Source: Candidatus Sungiibacteriota bacterium
Lineage (GTDB): Bacteria > Patescibacteria > Paceibacteria > Sungbacterales > SURF-37
Assembly: GCA_016186145.1 (NCBI GenBank)
Contig: JACPMF010000010.1
Coordinates: 1-64,000, forward strand
DNA length: 64,000 bases
Reading direction: 5' to 3'
The notes under the pieces were generated by a model. That model worked only from the letters and a program-made list of their open reading frames with translations, had not been told where the DNA came from and searched no databases. The stretch's first letter is position 1. Each line of letters opens with the position of its first letter. Both the position numbers and the translations under genes were made by a program. Shown here piece by piece: positions 32,585-41,896 of this stretch.

Positions 32585-32614
32585 CAAAAAAACGCAGTTT
32601 TTGCAAACTGCGTT
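32585..32614 (-). terminator. Terminator of the HAD gene
   Basis: AACGCAGTTT-GCAA-AAACTGCGTT on the minus strand, followed by TTTTTT. Confidence 0.8.
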
Positions 32615-32642
32615 ATCCCGCTTCCACAGAGTTTTCGTATCT

Positions 32643-33293
32643 CTACAACCTTACGTCGAGTTCAGCCAATTTGGCAAGCGTAGCGTTAACGAAGCCGGGG
32701 TTATGATGAATCGCATGCCAGCCGCACGCAAGGGCACCATCAACATTTTCGGCAAGGTCATCCACAAAAACAAACTCTTCCGGCAAAAAGGGCTGACGGC
32801 CTCGATATTCAGAATTTGCGAGTTCAAGCGCCCGCTGCCAAATGAGCGGATCGGGTTTTGCAACCCGCTCCCGATACGAATAGACACGAGGCCGGAAAAT
32901 CATGACCGATCCGCAGTTAAGTTCTCTCTCAATATATCCTGCTTGCATTTCGTTTGTGTTTGAAATGACCCCCTGCGGATAGCCGTTTCGGCAAAGACCC
33001 ATAACAATCTTCCATGCCAGGCGATTTGGCTGCAAAATCCGATGCCATAACGCTATAAATTGCCCGCGATTCTCAAACCCGAAAAGCGTTTCCATCTCGC
33101 GCATAAATTCTTCCGTAGAACTTAATCCGGCATCATACCGCCTAACTACGCCGCTTGCATGAATTTTTGCGTATACTTCATACGGTTTCAATCGCGGTTC
33201 CGACAGCGCTGCGAGATCCTCGACGAATATATCGGTGAGATGATCAAAAAGCACTCGGCCATAGTCCCACCAGATCATCCGAATGTTTGGCAT
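32643..33293 (-). CDS. HAD-superfamily hydrolase (subfamily IA-like)
   Basis: 216 residues. Motif I is WWDYGRVLFD (DxG rather than DxDx[TV]; the second Asp is absent). Motif II is ISNTNE, motif III the Lys in AKPDPLIWQRAL, motif IV FVDDLAENVDGA. A helical cap lies between I and II. Family members are phosphatases or related enzymes; absence of the second Asp of motif I may mean a non-phosphatase role or altered activity. Followed by a terminator. Confidence 0.75.
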   Translation of the reverse strand: MPNIRMIWWDYGRVLFDHLTDIFVEDLAALSEPRLKPYEVYAKIHASGVVRRYDAGLSSTEEFMREMETLFGFENRGQFIALWHRILQPNRLAWKIVMGLCRNGYPQGVISNTNEMQAGYIERELNCGSVMIFRPRVYSYRERVAKPDPLIWQRALELANSEYRGRQPFLPEEFVFVDDLAENVDGALACGWHAIHHNPGFVNATLAKLAELDVRL

Positions 33294-33323
33294 CTGCTAT
33301 CTCCCTGATTTTTAAAAGAGCCG

Positions 33324-34187
33324 TTACTTTTTTGTACTCCGCCTATCGTACATCAGTAACGAGGCGCCTACAACGCCAGCTCGTTCACCGAATTTTGAAC
33401 GTATAATCTTGGGAAAAGACGGCCCGGGCAAAATGCTCATACGCCTCATGGCGGATAACACTTTTCTATTGAATTGCGAATCCCAAAGCGACAAAAAACC
33501 GCCGCCGATCACAATGTATTCCGGCGCCAAAGCATAAGTGATGTTGACGAATCCCAATGCAATAGTTTTCGCAAATTCATTAACATCTTTCGGGGTCTTT
33601 TTGCTTCTTAAAAACCTTTTTGTGCTCACCCGCTCCCATTCGCTATATTCTTGAATTTTTCCGCCCGAGGCGGATCCGCTTTTGGCGGAGGATTTTGAAT
33701 TTTGGATTTTTATAATGGTGTGTCCAAACTCCCCTGCCCAACCAAGCCCGCCTTTATAAATTTTGCCGTCAGCTATAATTGCTCCGCCGATCCCCGTTCC
33801 TAAAGCTACGAAAACAAAATTTTTTGATTTTCTGCCGGCACCGTATTTTAATTCCGCCATGGCAGCCGCCTTCGCGTCATTCTCCATAAAAACCCGCACA
33901 CGATACTGCTTGGCGATAGCCCGAGAAAGCTCGAGCGGATTAAGCCCCCGAATATTCGGACAAAAAGACGGCCTCCCAGCTGCCGTAAAAATACACGGCA
34001 CCCCAATGCCGATACTAGAAATGCGCGCGTTGCCGCACACGGAATCCAGCGCGCGCAAAACGGTTTGTTTGATTGCGTGACCGCCCCGCGCTTTAAATTC
34101 TGTTTTTCGAAAACGAAGGATTCGTCCGTTCCTTACCAGAGCGGCGGCAATTTTTGAGGCGCCGATGTCAATGCCGATAGTGTACAT
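33324..34187 (-). CDS. ROK-family sugar kinase/regulator with a repeat in place of the zinc motif
   Basis: 287 residues. IGIDIGASKIAAAL (ATP/phosphate), MENDAKAAAMAE (catalytic Asp in ENDA), ALGTGIGGAII, GWAGEFGHT with the zinc/His motif start. In typical ROK proteins GHT is followed by a CxCGxxGCLExY zinc site. Here that place holds IIKIQNSKSSAKSGSASGGKIQEY, encoded by the composite AT/GC repeat (33651-33711), and no Cys. GLGTG-like loops for ADP are kept (VVIGGGFL). A glucokinase-like role is possible; zinc loss may impair activity. Confidence 0.8.
   Translation of the reverse strand: MYTIGIDIGASKIAAALVRNGRILRFRKTEFKARGGHAIKQTVLRALDSVCGNARISSIGIGVPCIFTAAGRPSFCPNIRGLNPLELSRAIAKQYRVRVFMENDAKAAAMAELKYGAGRKSKNFVFVALGTGIGGAIIADGKIYKGGLGWAGEFGHTIIKIQNSKSSAKSGSASGGKIQEYSEWERVSTKRFLRSKKTPKDVNEFAKTIALGFVNITYALAPEYIVIGGGFLSLWDSQFNRKVLSAMRRMSILPGPSFPKIIRSKFGERAGVVGASLLMYDRRSTKK
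33651..33711. repeat. Composite AT/GC repeat inside the ROK gene
   Basis: CCGCCCGAGGCGGATCCGCT flanked by TTGAATTTTT and GATTTTGAATTTTGG-type arms. The same layout as the intergenic repeat at 9170-9362. Confidence 0.65.
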
Positions 34188-34189
34188 AA

Positions 34190-34296
34190 ATTAAAAAGTA
34201 AAAAATCAAAATTCAAAATAACAAGTCAAAATCCAAAATTTATAAACTTTTAACTTACAGTTTTGACTTTTGCATTTTGAGTTTTGAGTTTTGAAT
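34190..34296. repeat. AT-rich inverted repeat between ROK and rnhB
   Basis: AAATCAAAATTCAAAAT units on one side and TTTTGAGTTTTGAGTTTTGA on the other form an imperfect palindrome of about 100 nt. No gene in it. Confidence 0.5.
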
Positions 34297-34887
34297 TCAA
34301 GATCTTAAGATAAACGATTTCCTATGATGATCCGAATACCCGAACCGTCTGATGCGCCCTCTGTGCAGCTCTGTCCCGTACCCTTTGTGCAGATCGAATC
34401 GATACCGCGGATCTTTTTTATGAAGCCGCGCCATATAGCGATCGCGGACCACTTTGGCAATGATTGACGCTGCTGCAATTATTTTCATCTTTTCGTCGCC
34501 TTTTATTATGGCCAGATGCGGAATGGATTCGGGGAGTTTTAACCCCCCATCAAGATACGCAAAAAAAACCTTTCCCGACGGAACCAGTCTCCTTACCACC
34601 CGGGCGGAAGCCCTATTTGCCGCTTCAGATATATTTATCCTGTCGATAACGCGCGGGGTAACTCGAGCTACAGCACAACTCACCCCCGGATGAGCCGTCA
34701 AGTAGTTATACCACTCTGCACGCTTTTTTGGAGTCAGTTTTTTAGAATCGCAGAGAGGGCCTAAACGGCTGTTTTTGATATTCAGAGGTGACCGGCATGT
34801 AAGGCCTGCCACAACTACCGGCCCAGCAAAAGCGCCTCTCCCTACTTCGTCCACTCCAATCATAACCCTCTTTCCCTTCGTTTCCAT
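34297..34887 (-). CDS. rnhB: Ribonuclease HII
   Basis: 196 residues. Cuts RNA in RNA-DNA hybrids, including single ribonucleotides. IGVDEVGRGAFAGPVVVAG carries the first catalytic Asp-Glu; SKKLT, the mid Asp (YLDGG), and KGDEKMKIIAAASIIAKVVRD with the third acidic site are present; HKGYGTELH closes the core. Length is normal. Divergent from dnaE. Confidence 0.93.
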   Translation of the reverse strand: METKGKRVMIGVDEVGRGAFAGPVVVAGLTCRSPLNIKNSRLGPLCDSKKLTPKKRAEWYNYLTAHPGVSCAVARVTPRVIDRINISEAANRASARVVRRLVPSGKVFFAYLDGGLKLPESIPHLAIIKGDEKMKIIAAASIIAKVVRDRYMARLHKKDPRYRFDLHKGYGTELHRGRIRRFGYSDHHRKSFILRS

Positions 34888-34982
34888 GAGTCCATACTAC
34901 AACCAAAAGCAGACAGCTAAAAGCGCTAAGGTCGAAATTGTTTTCCGGAGATAAATCACGACATGACAATCCGTATTAAATA

Positions 34983-34998
34983 ATTCTTGCGGACGAAA
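34983..34998. repeat. Solo half-site of the HP2 hairpin
   Basis: ATTCTTGCGGACGAAA is identical to the right arm of HP2 in copies A and B. There is no left arm nearby. It lies 27 bases before the dnaE start. Confidence 0.4.
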
Positions 34999-35024
34999 TT
35001 AAAAATTTGTTATTATGACAGCGT

Positions 35025-38000
35025 ATGGCAAATAAATTTACCCATTTGCATGTCCACTCTCACTATTCGCTCCTGGATGGCCTCGCAAAGATAGACCAGC
35101 TCGTGCATGAAGCCGCCCGCCTCGACATGGATTCGCTAGCACTCACCGACCATGGCGCTCTCTATGGAGCCCTTGAATTTTACAAAAAAGCCAAGGCAGC
35201 GGGCATTAAACCCATTATCGGAGCTGAATTGTACGTTGCGTATGAGCGCATGCAAGATAAGCGCCCGGGGATTGACGATAAGCGTTATCATCTTACGGTG
35301 CTTGCGGCAAACCAAGAGGGATATTACAACCTCATGAAGCTGGTGACAAAAGCGAATTTGGAGGGATTCTATTACAAACCGCGCATTGATAAAGAACTCC
35401 TCCGGAAACACTCTCAAGGGCTTATTGCTCTTTCCGGCTGCTTTGCCGGTGAAATTTCCCGCGCCGTCCAAAACAAGAAAATCGATGCCGCAGAAACGCT
35501 TATCCGCGGCTACCAGGAGATATTCGGAAAAGAAAACTTTTATTTGGAAGTCATGCCTCACTTTAACTTTCCGGACCAACGCCGCACCAATGAAGCGCTC
35601 TTTGTGCTCTCAGAAAAAACCGGCGCGAAACTGGTAGCAACCAATGACATCCATTATGTAAAGCCGGATGATGCCGAAGCGCAGGACATTTTGGTATCCG
35701 TCCAGACCGGCGCAACATTCAGCGAAGAAAACCGTCTTACCATGCGCGGCGCCAATTTATCAATGCGCTCGGCAGAAGAAATGGCCGCACTCTTTCCGGA
35801 GCGGCCGGAAGCTATCGCGAACACTCAAGAAATCGCCTCGCGGGTGAATATCGAAATCCCCATAGGCAGTTGGATATTCCCAAGCCTAAAACTGGGAAAA
35901 GGATCGCCCGACGATGAATTGCGGGAAACAGCATATGCGGGAATCCAAAAACGGGGTATTACCTTAACACCGGAAGTTGAAGCAAGAATCGAATACGAAC
36001 TGAAAATCATCCGGGACAAAGGATTCGCTCCTTATTTTCTGACCGTTTCCGATCTCATCGGCTATGCGCATAAAAAAGGCATCCTTACGAATGTCCGCGG
36101 ATCGGTCGCCGGTTCGCTCATAACCTATTTGACTTCGATAACCAGTATTAATCCGCTTGAATACCGGCTTCCTTTTGAACGGTTTCTGAATCCGGAACGC
36201 CCTTCTCCGCCCGATATCGACATGGACTTCGCCGATAACCGCCGGGACGAGGTCATTCAGTACGCCAAAGACACATACGGTGAAGACAAAGTAGCCCAAA
36301 TCGGAACCTTTGGAACCATGATGGCTCGAGCAGTGGTGCGGGACGTAGCACGGGCTCTTGAATACCCGTACGCGGTTGGCGATAAAATCGCTAAGTTCAT
36401 TCCGGAGGGATCGCAAGGATTCCCCATGACCATCGACCACGCAATGGAAATATCGCCGGACCTCAAGACGCTGTATGAAAATGACGCGGAAGCAAAAAAA
36501 ATTATCGATCAAGCAAAAAAAATGGAAGGATGCGTCCGCCATATTTCGGTGCATGCCGCGGGCGTCGTCATTGCCCCGCGGCCCCTTGAAGAATACGTTC
36601 CGCTGCAGCTTGACCCCAAAGGCGGAAAGATTATCACCCAGTACGACATGCACTCAATAGAAGACGCGGGTCTTCTTAAATTCGACTTTCTCGGAATCCG
36701 CAACCTTGCAATCCTTGGAGACGCCGTCAAACTTACCAAGAAACACCGCAATATCGAAATTGATATCGAGCAAATCCCCCTTGATGACAAAAAAACCTTC
36801 ACACTCCTCTCTCGAGGGGAAACTACCGGACTTTTCCAACTCAACGGCGCCGGCATGACCAAATACTTGAAAGACCTGAAGCCGTCATCCATACACGATA
36901 TAAACGCAATGGTAGCGCTCTACCGGCCGGGGCCGATTGAATCAATCCCGAATTACATTGAGCGAAAACACAACCCGCGTCTTGTCCGATATCTGGATTC
37001 GCGGCTGGAAGAAATTCTAAACCAATCGTACGGGGTTATTACGTACCAAGACGACGTGCTTTTGATTGCAATCAAACTTGCCGGATACTCGTGGCTCGAA
37101 GCGGACAAGCTTCGCAAGGCGATGGGTAAAAAAATCCCCTCGGAAATGAAAGCGCAACGGGAAAAACTGATTAGCGGCTTCACGGCAAACGGCATGTCGC
37201 ACCAAAAAGCCGAAGAATTTTGGCGGCTCATCGAGCCATTCGCCGCCTACGGCTTCAACAAAGCGCACGCAGCAAGCTACGGCCGGGTCGCGTATCAAAC
37301 CGCCTACATGAAAGCAAACTTCCCGGGAGAATACATGACTGCCGTACTTACTGCCGATTCCGGAGACACCGAAAAAATAGCCGAGATAGTAATGGAATGC
37401 GGCCGCATGCGCATTCCGGTATTGCCGCCGGACATCAATGAGAGTTTTGCCAAATTCACCCTTATCAAAGGGGAAACAGAAAAAGACGACAAAATAAGGT
37501 TCGGGCTCGAAACGGTAAAAAATGTAGGAGGCAATATTGTTGCCGCAATTATCGAATCCCGAGAGCAAGGCGGAAAATTTTCTTCTATCACGAATTTTGT
37601 GGAGCGGGTACAGCACCGCGATTTAAACAAAAAATCGCTCGAGTCTCTTATCAAGTGCGGCGCTATGGATATGCTTGCCGAAAGAGCCCAGCTTTTGGAA
37701 AATCTCGATACGATTCTTTCTTACAACCACGAACAGCAACGCCAAAACGCACGCGGCCAGAACAGCTTATTTGCCGGAACACCGCTCAATACTGCCGCAG
37801 CAATACGACTGAAGCCGGCGCTACCGGCAACGAAAAGCGAACGGCTCGCGTGGGAACGGGAACTCCTCGGCCTCTATATTTCCGGGCATCCCCTTGAAGA
37901 ATATAAGGAGAAACTGCAGAATAAAGTTATCCCGCTGAAAGATCTCGCTTTGCGCCCAAAAAGTTCTCTTGTAGTGGTTGGCGGCTTGGTTCACGGCATA

Positions 38001-38213
38001 AAAAAAATAGTCACCAAGGCCGGCTCTCCGATGATTTTTGCCACCATAGAAGACCTAACCGGAAAAACCGAGGTTTTGGTATTTCCAAAAGTGCTTGAAC
38101 GCACCGGATCCGTTTGGCAAGAAGATAAAGTGATAAAAATAAAGGGCAGAATTTCAGATTCCCCGCGCGATGATGGAATAAAAATTCTTTGCGAGGAGGC
38201 GATTGAGATTTAA
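35025..38213 (+). CDS. dnaE: DNA polymerase III subunit alpha
   Basis: 1062 residues, a DnaE1-type length. Replicative polymerase. PHP domain at the N-terminus (FTHLHVHSHYSLLDGLAKID, ALTDHGALYG), then the polymerase core with the catalytic acidic triad region (PPDIDMDFADNRRDEV and a later Asp) and GFNKAHAASYGRVAYQTAYMKANFP; C-terminal OB fold (VVVGGLVHGIKKIVTK). The PHP metal residues look complete, so it may proofread or act as a pyrophosphatase. TTATTAT close to the ATG may be the -10 box. Confidence 0.97.
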   Translation: MANKFTHLHVHSHYSLLDGLAKIDQLVHEAARLDMDSLALTDHGALYGALEFYKKAKAAGIKPIIGAELYVAYERMQDKRPGIDDKRYHLTVLAANQEGYYNLMKLVTKANLEGFYYKPRIDKELLRKHSQGLIALSGCFAGEISRAVQNKKIDAAETLIRGYQEIFGKENFYLEVMPHFNFPDQRRTNEALFVLSEKTGAKLVATNDIHYVKPDDAEAQDILVSVQTGATFSEENRLTMRGANLSMRSAEEMAALFPERPEAIANTQEIASRVNIEIPIGSWIFPSLKLGKGSPDDELRETAYAGIQKRGITLTPEVEARIEYELKIIRDKGFAPYFLTVSDLIGYAHKKGILTNVRGSVAGSLITYLTSITSINPLEYRLPFERFLNPERPSPPDIDMDFADNRRDEVIQYAKDTYGEDKVAQIGTFGTMMARAVVRDVARALEYPYAVGDKIAKFIPEGSQGFPMTIDHAMEISPDLKTLYENDAEAKKIIDQAKKMEGCVRHISVHAAGVVIAPRPLEEYVPLQLDPKGGKIITQYDMHSIEDAGLLKFDFLGIRNLAILGDAVKLTKKHRNIEIDIEQIPLDDKKTFTLLSRGETTGLFQLNGAGMTKYLKDLKPSSIHDINAMVALYRPGPIESIPNYIERKHNPRLVRYLDSRLEEILNQSYGVITYQDDVLLIAIKLAGYSWLEADKLRKAMGKKIPSEMKAQREKLISGFTANGMSHQKAEEFWRLIEPFAAYGFNKAHAASYGRVAYQTAYMKANFPGEYMTAVLTADSGDTEKIAEIVMECGRMRIPVLPPDINESFAKFTLIKGETEKDDKIRFGLETVKNVGGNIVAAIIESREQGGKFSSITNFVERVQHRDLNKKSLESLIKCGAMDMLAERAQLLENLDTILSYNHEQQRQNARGQNSLFAGTPLNTAAAIRLKPALPATKSERLAWERELLGLYISGHPLEEYKEKLQNKVIPLKDLALRPKSSLVVVGGLVHGIKKIVTKAGSPMIFATIEDLTGKTEVLVFPKVLERTGSVWQEDKVIKIKGRISDSPRDDGIKILCEEAIEI

Positions 38214-38318
38214 TCCATCGCAAATATTTAGCACCAAGTGTCTAACAGAATATCGACTGCAGATAGTTTGCAGGGCTGAATCTCGACACATAATATATTA
38301 TTTGTTACACTAGATAAT

Positions 38319-38513
38319 ATGAGAACTCAAACTCGCATCCAAAAATTAGAAAGAGAAGTCGCGGCGCTTTGGCAAGTGGTTAAATATGAACGACTATGGG
38401 ATCTTTCGGTGGTTAGGGAAATTCGTAGACGTTCAAAGACGGCCCGAAGAGATTTTGCCCAAAAAAGACTACGAACCGAAAATGATGTTTTTGCAAGACT
38501 ATTTCGTAAATAA
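38319..38513 (+). CDS. Putative antitoxin of a RelE/ParE-type module
   Basis: 64 residues, helical and charged: an N-terminal coiled segment (QKLEREVAALWQVVKYERLWDL) and a basic end. It lies three bases before the toxin gene, the usual antitoxin-first order. No standard antitoxin fold is recognised by eye; the call rests mainly on the neighbour. The gap 38214-38318 holds no recognised site beyond AT-rich promoter-like sequence. Confidence 0.5.
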   Translation: MRTQTRIQKLEREVAALWQVVKYERLWDLSVVREIRRRSKTARRDFAQKRLRTENDVFARLFRK

Positions 38514-38516
38514 TCC

Positions 38517-38798
38517 GTGGCAATAGTCTATTTCTCAAAACCGGCTGAACGTGACTTGAAATTTCTTTTACGCCCCGCAGCGGAAAAATTTCAAGAAGAA
38601 CTCAAGCGCCTAAAAGCTAATCCGCGCGCAGGAAAAATGCTGCACGGCCCGCTTCGCGGGTATTTTTCTTATGATTTCTGGGCGGGCGCAGTTTCGTACC
38701 GCGCGGCCTATGAAATTGTAAGAAGCAATGTTATTATTCTTATGGTTGGTGCGCGCGATAATTTCTATAAAAAGTTTTCCAGAAGGATAAGAATTTAG
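38517..38798 (+). CDS. RelE/ParE-type toxin
   Basis: 93 residues with a GTG start. VYFSKPAERDLKFLLRPAAEKFQEELKRL, GPLRGYFSYDFWAGAVSYRAAYEIV and IILMVGARDNFYKKFSRRIR follow the RelE/ParE order (strand - two helices - hairpin). Such toxins cut mRNA at the ribosome or inhibit gyrase; residues alone do not decide. The antitoxin gene precedes it. Confidence 0.75.
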   Translation: MAIVYFSKPAERDLKFLLRPAAEKFQEELKRLKANPRAGKMLHGPLRGYFSYDFWAGAVSYRAAYEIVRSNVIILMVGARDNFYKKFSRRIRI

Positions 38799-38860
38799 TG
38801 ATGGAAAATAAAAAGGCCGAGGAGGGTTACTCACTCGACAATACTCTGAATGTATGCGGC

Positions 38861-39178
38861 CTAAGAAATGACGGTGGGGATTTCTTCAAGCCAATAACGT
38901 GCTTCCGGATATGTCGCCTGCGCTTCATGGGCCAATGATGGAATACCAGAATTGAGCATCGCATGCCTATCAAGAAGTAAAATACTGCAGCCAGTGCGCT
39001 TACAAAGACCAATTGCATGTAGCCTACCACCTAAACGTTCTGCAGCACTTTCGAGAGATTCGGCCATTACCACCCCATGCAGTTTAAGAACAGAAGGAGG
39101 AACTCCAAATTCTGCACCAATTTCCCCATAAAATCCGCGCTGAGCAAGAGCGATATCGCCGACAAGAAAGGCTTTCAT
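38861..39178 (-). CDS. Small hypothetical protein, possible alpha/beta fold
   Basis: 105 residues. MKAFLVGDIALAQRGFYG... and GRLHAIGLCKRTGCSILLLDRHAML suggest a small alpha/beta domain; the N-terminal VGD and the middle LLLD could be a nucleotide-binding pair, but I cannot assign a family. No strong Shine-Dalgarno. Convergent with the toxin gene. Confidence 0.5.
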   Translation of the reverse strand: MKAFLVGDIALAQRGFYGEIGAEFGVPPSVLKLHGVVMAESLESAAERLGGRLHAIGLCKRTGCSILLLDRHAMLNSGIPSLAHEAQATYPEARYWLEEIPTVIS

Positions 39179-39241
39179 CTACGCACTCCCCTTTTTGCTG
39201 GGTTAAAAGGTGCTTAATGTGTAATTAATGCTAACAGACAA

Positions 39242-40510
39242 ATGAAAAAAAGTCAACCACTCGAAAAACTCGGGACTGGTCCTACAGAGAACCAGGAACA
39301 ACCAAAAGAACTGCCGGAAAATGACCATAGAACGCTCGGACAGCGGCTGGATTTGTTTTCATTCCACGACATCTCGCCCGGCGCGCCATTTTGGCATCCG
39401 AAGGGCATGCTGATTTTCCGCGAGCTTGAGAAATTCGCTCGAAAGATAAATGACCAAAACGGGTACCAAGAAATTTCAACGCCGATCCTTGTAAAAAAGG
39501 AGCTTTTTGAAAAGTCCGGCCACTGGGAATACTACAAGGAAAACATATTTTGGTTCCAAAACCCGCGTGATGAAAATGAAGTTCTTGCTCTTAAATCCAT
39601 GAATTGTCCGGAATCGTCTTTCATATATAACTCGGCTATCCGAAGCTACAAAGATTTTCCTTTGCGCTTGGCAGAAATCGGCCGCCTGCACAGAAATGAA
39701 CTTTCCGGAACCTTAGGCGGATTGCTAAGAGTGAGGCAAATCACAATGGACGACGCTCATATTTTTGTACGGCAGGATCAAGCTGTTGAAGAAATTAGAA
39801 GTGTGTTGAAAACAATAAATGACTTTTATTCGTCATTTGGTTTTAAACCAAAATATGTACTTGCCACAAAACCGGAAAAGGCTCTTGGGACAAAAACGGA
39901 TTGGGATCTTGCCGAGCAAACATTAAAAGATGCCCTCGAGAAAAGCGGCTTATTATATAAGATCGCCGAGAAAGAAGGAGCATTTTACGGCCCCAAAATT
40001 GAAGTTCACATCGACGACTCGCAAAATAGAGATTGGCAACTGGGAACAGCGCAACTCGATACTTTAATGCTGCCTAAGCGGCTTAAATTATCTTATATAG
40101 ATGAAGACGGCTCGAAACAAACGCCTTGGGTAATTCATCGCGCCGTTTTCGGTTCGTTTGAGCGTTTTATCGCTATTCTCTTGGAGCATTTCAACGGCGC
40201 GCTTCCCTTTTGGCTATCCCCCATACAAGTCGCGATTCTGCCCATAAACGACAAGGTAACCGGCTATTGTTCGGAGATCGCGGCTAAACTCAGTAAAGCC
40301 GATATCCGATTCTGGCTCGACGATCGGAATGAGAGCATTGGGAAAAAAATCCGAGAAGCAGAAATGCAAAAAATTCCCTACCTTTTGGTGGTCGGCGACC
40401 GAGAAGCCGCCGGCAATGTTGTAAGCATCAGAGAGCGCGGCAAAGGAGATACCGGCCAGAAACCCCTTGAAAAATTTTTGGAAATGGTGTATACTGAAAA
40501 AATACCTTAA
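39242..40510 (+). CDS. thrS: Threonyl-tRNA synthetase lacking TGS and editing domains
   Basis: 422 residues against about 640 in most bacteria. The N-terminal TGS and editing (N1/N2) domains are missing and homology starts near residue 30. Catalytic core: motif 1 region GAPFWHPKGMLIFRELEKF, MNCPESS with the zinc Cys, motif 2 FPLRLAEIGRLHRNELSGTLGGLLRVRQ, motif 3 HRAVFGSFERFIAIL. C-terminal anticodon-binding domain with LPINDKVTGYCSEIAAKL. Proofreading of Ser-tRNA(Thr) must come from elsewhere or be absent. Confidence 0.93.
   Translation: MKKSQPLEKLGTGPTENQEQPKELPENDHRTLGQRLDLFSFHDISPGAPFWHPKGMLIFRELEKFARKINDQNGYQEISTPILVKKELFEKSGHWEYYKENIFWFQNPRDENEVLALKSMNCPESSFIYNSAIRSYKDFPLRLAEIGRLHRNELSGTLGGLLRVRQITMDDAHIFVRQDQAVEEIRSVLKTINDFYSSFGFKPKYVLATKPEKALGTKTDWDLAEQTLKDALEKSGLLYKIAEKEGAFYGPKIEVHIDDSQNRDWQLGTAQLDTLMLPKRLKLSYIDEDGSKQTPWVIHRAVFGSFERFIAILLEHFNGALPFWLSPIQVAILPINDKVTGYCSEIAAKLSKADIRFWLDDRNESIGKKIREAEMQKIPYLLVVGDREAAGNVVSIRERGKGDTGQKPLEKFLEMVYTEKIP
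40467..40495 (+). promoter_or_regulatory. Sigma-70-type promoter in the 3' end of thrS
   Basis: TTGAAA at 40467-40472, 17-bp spacer, TATACT at 40490-40495. It predicts a leader of about 110 nt, containing a GGACGG...CCGTCC hairpin, before the GTG at 40615. Confidence 0.55.
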
Positions 40511-40614
40511 TAGTTCTTTATACCCGTTTATCCTTTAACGAGAGTTCCCCGGACGGATCTCTCCTGAAAGGATAAGCCCGTCCCATCGGCAGAAAAAAGA
40601 AAGGAGGACAGATC

Positions 40615-40857
40615 GTGGATCAGAAGGACACTCTCGTGACGCGGTTGTTTGAGGTAACAAAAAAGTCATGGAATGACTACGAAGGGGCCCGTAGAGACGG
40701 CGACATACAAAGAATGCGTTCATCCTACGATGAGGTAACGAGACTTCTTCGGATTTTGCATATTTCCGGCTGCCAATCCGAGGTGACAACGTTCCTCCGG
40801 CAAAACGAAATGCCGGTGAGAGCGATTCTTGCCAAGATCGCTCAAAACGGACAATAA
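40615..40857 (+). CDS. Small helical hypothetical protein, GTG start
   Basis: 80 residues, soluble and helical (VTRLFEVTKKSWNDYEGARRDGDIQRM...). AAAGGAGGAC precedes the GTG. One Cys. Like the 4225 and 18569 genes it has a strong Shine-Dalgarno and GTG start, and like the 4225 gene a ~100-nt leader. Family not recognised. A terminator follows. Confidence 0.55.
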   Translation: MDQKDTLVTRLFEVTKKSWNDYEGARRDGDIQRMRSSYDEVTRLLRILHISGCQSEVTTFLRQNEMPVRAILAKIAQNGQ

Positions 40858-40866
40858 TCGAAAACG

Positions 40867-40890
40867 ACGCGTCCCCGCGGGCGTTTTTTT
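40867..40890 (+). terminator. Rho-independent terminator
   Basis: ACGC...GCGT stem with inner CC/GG pairs, followed by TTTTTTT. Confidence 0.6.
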
Positions 40891-40946
40891 CTTTATATGG
40901 TATACTTTGGAACGAAACAAATTCCTCAACAAAACTATTTCTCAAT

Positions 40947-41896
40947 ATGGAAAAAGAAGCGCAAAAGCTTATTGTCATCATAGGACCAACCGCATCCGGC
41001 AAATCAGAACTTGCAGTACGGCTTGCAAAAAAATTCAGCGGAGAAATTATATCGGCTGATTCGCGCCAAGTCTACCGCGAGCTTGATATTGGCACGGGAA
41101 AAGTTCCGGGAAAATGGCGACAAAAACCAAAGGTTTTTGTGTACAAAGCCATCCCTCATTACTGCATTGATTTTGTTTCTCCAAAAAGAGTTTTCACGGC
41201 GGCAGATTTCAAGAAGTGCGCGGAGGGCGCAATCCAGGACATAAATCGCCGCGGCAAAATTCCTGTTATGGCAGGCGGCACGGGATTTTACATTGATGCC
41301 GTTTTATATGAAAACCTCCTTCCGAATGTTCCGCCGAATAAAACGCTTCGCAATACCCTTTCCCAAAAGAGCGCCCGGAAGCTGTTTATGTTGCTGAAAA
41401 GACTTGACCCCGAACGGGCAAAAAATATTGACCGGAAAAATCCGCGGCGATTAATCCGCGCAATCGAAATTGCCAAGGCTCTGGGACGGGTTCCCAAATT
41501 CAAAAAAAATCAAATTATACGATACTCTGGATTGGAGTTTCGCGCCCTGATATCGAACTGAAGCAGCGAATACACAAACGGCTTATTATGCGGCTCCGGG
41601 AAGGCATGATACGAGAAGCGCGAACTCTCCGCAAGCGAGGACTTGCGTGGAAAAGATTTTATGAGCTCGGCCTTGAATACCGTTTTTTAGCCGAATACCT
41701 GCGCAAAAAATTGAGCCACAAAGAGATGGTAACACGGCTTGAGCGCGCCATTAAAAACTATGCGCGGCGCCAAAAAACGTGGTTTCGAAAGAATACCAAA
41801 ATAAATTGGGTATCGAGCTCCGGCGAAACAGAAAGATTGGTTAAACACTTTTTGAAGGAAGTAGTTATGCCGGTCAGAGGGAAAACCGATAAATGA
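40947..41896 (+). CDS. miaA: tRNA dimethylallyltransferase, one-base frameshift
   Basis: Frame 1 (40947-41561): IIGPTASGKSELAVRLAKKF P-loop, ISADSRQVYRELDIGTGK, GGTGFYIDAVLY. It then runs out of frame after PKFKKNQ. The expected continuation (ILWIGVSRPDIELKQRIHKR, then MRLREGMIREARTLRKRG to the stop at 41896) lies one frame over. A run of eight A at 41502-41509 is where one more A would restore the frame, giving 316 residues, a normal MiaA length. It makes i6A37 in tRNAs reading UNN codons. Sequencing error or A-tract slippage are both open. The end overlaps the convergent 41874 gene. Confidence 0.88.
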
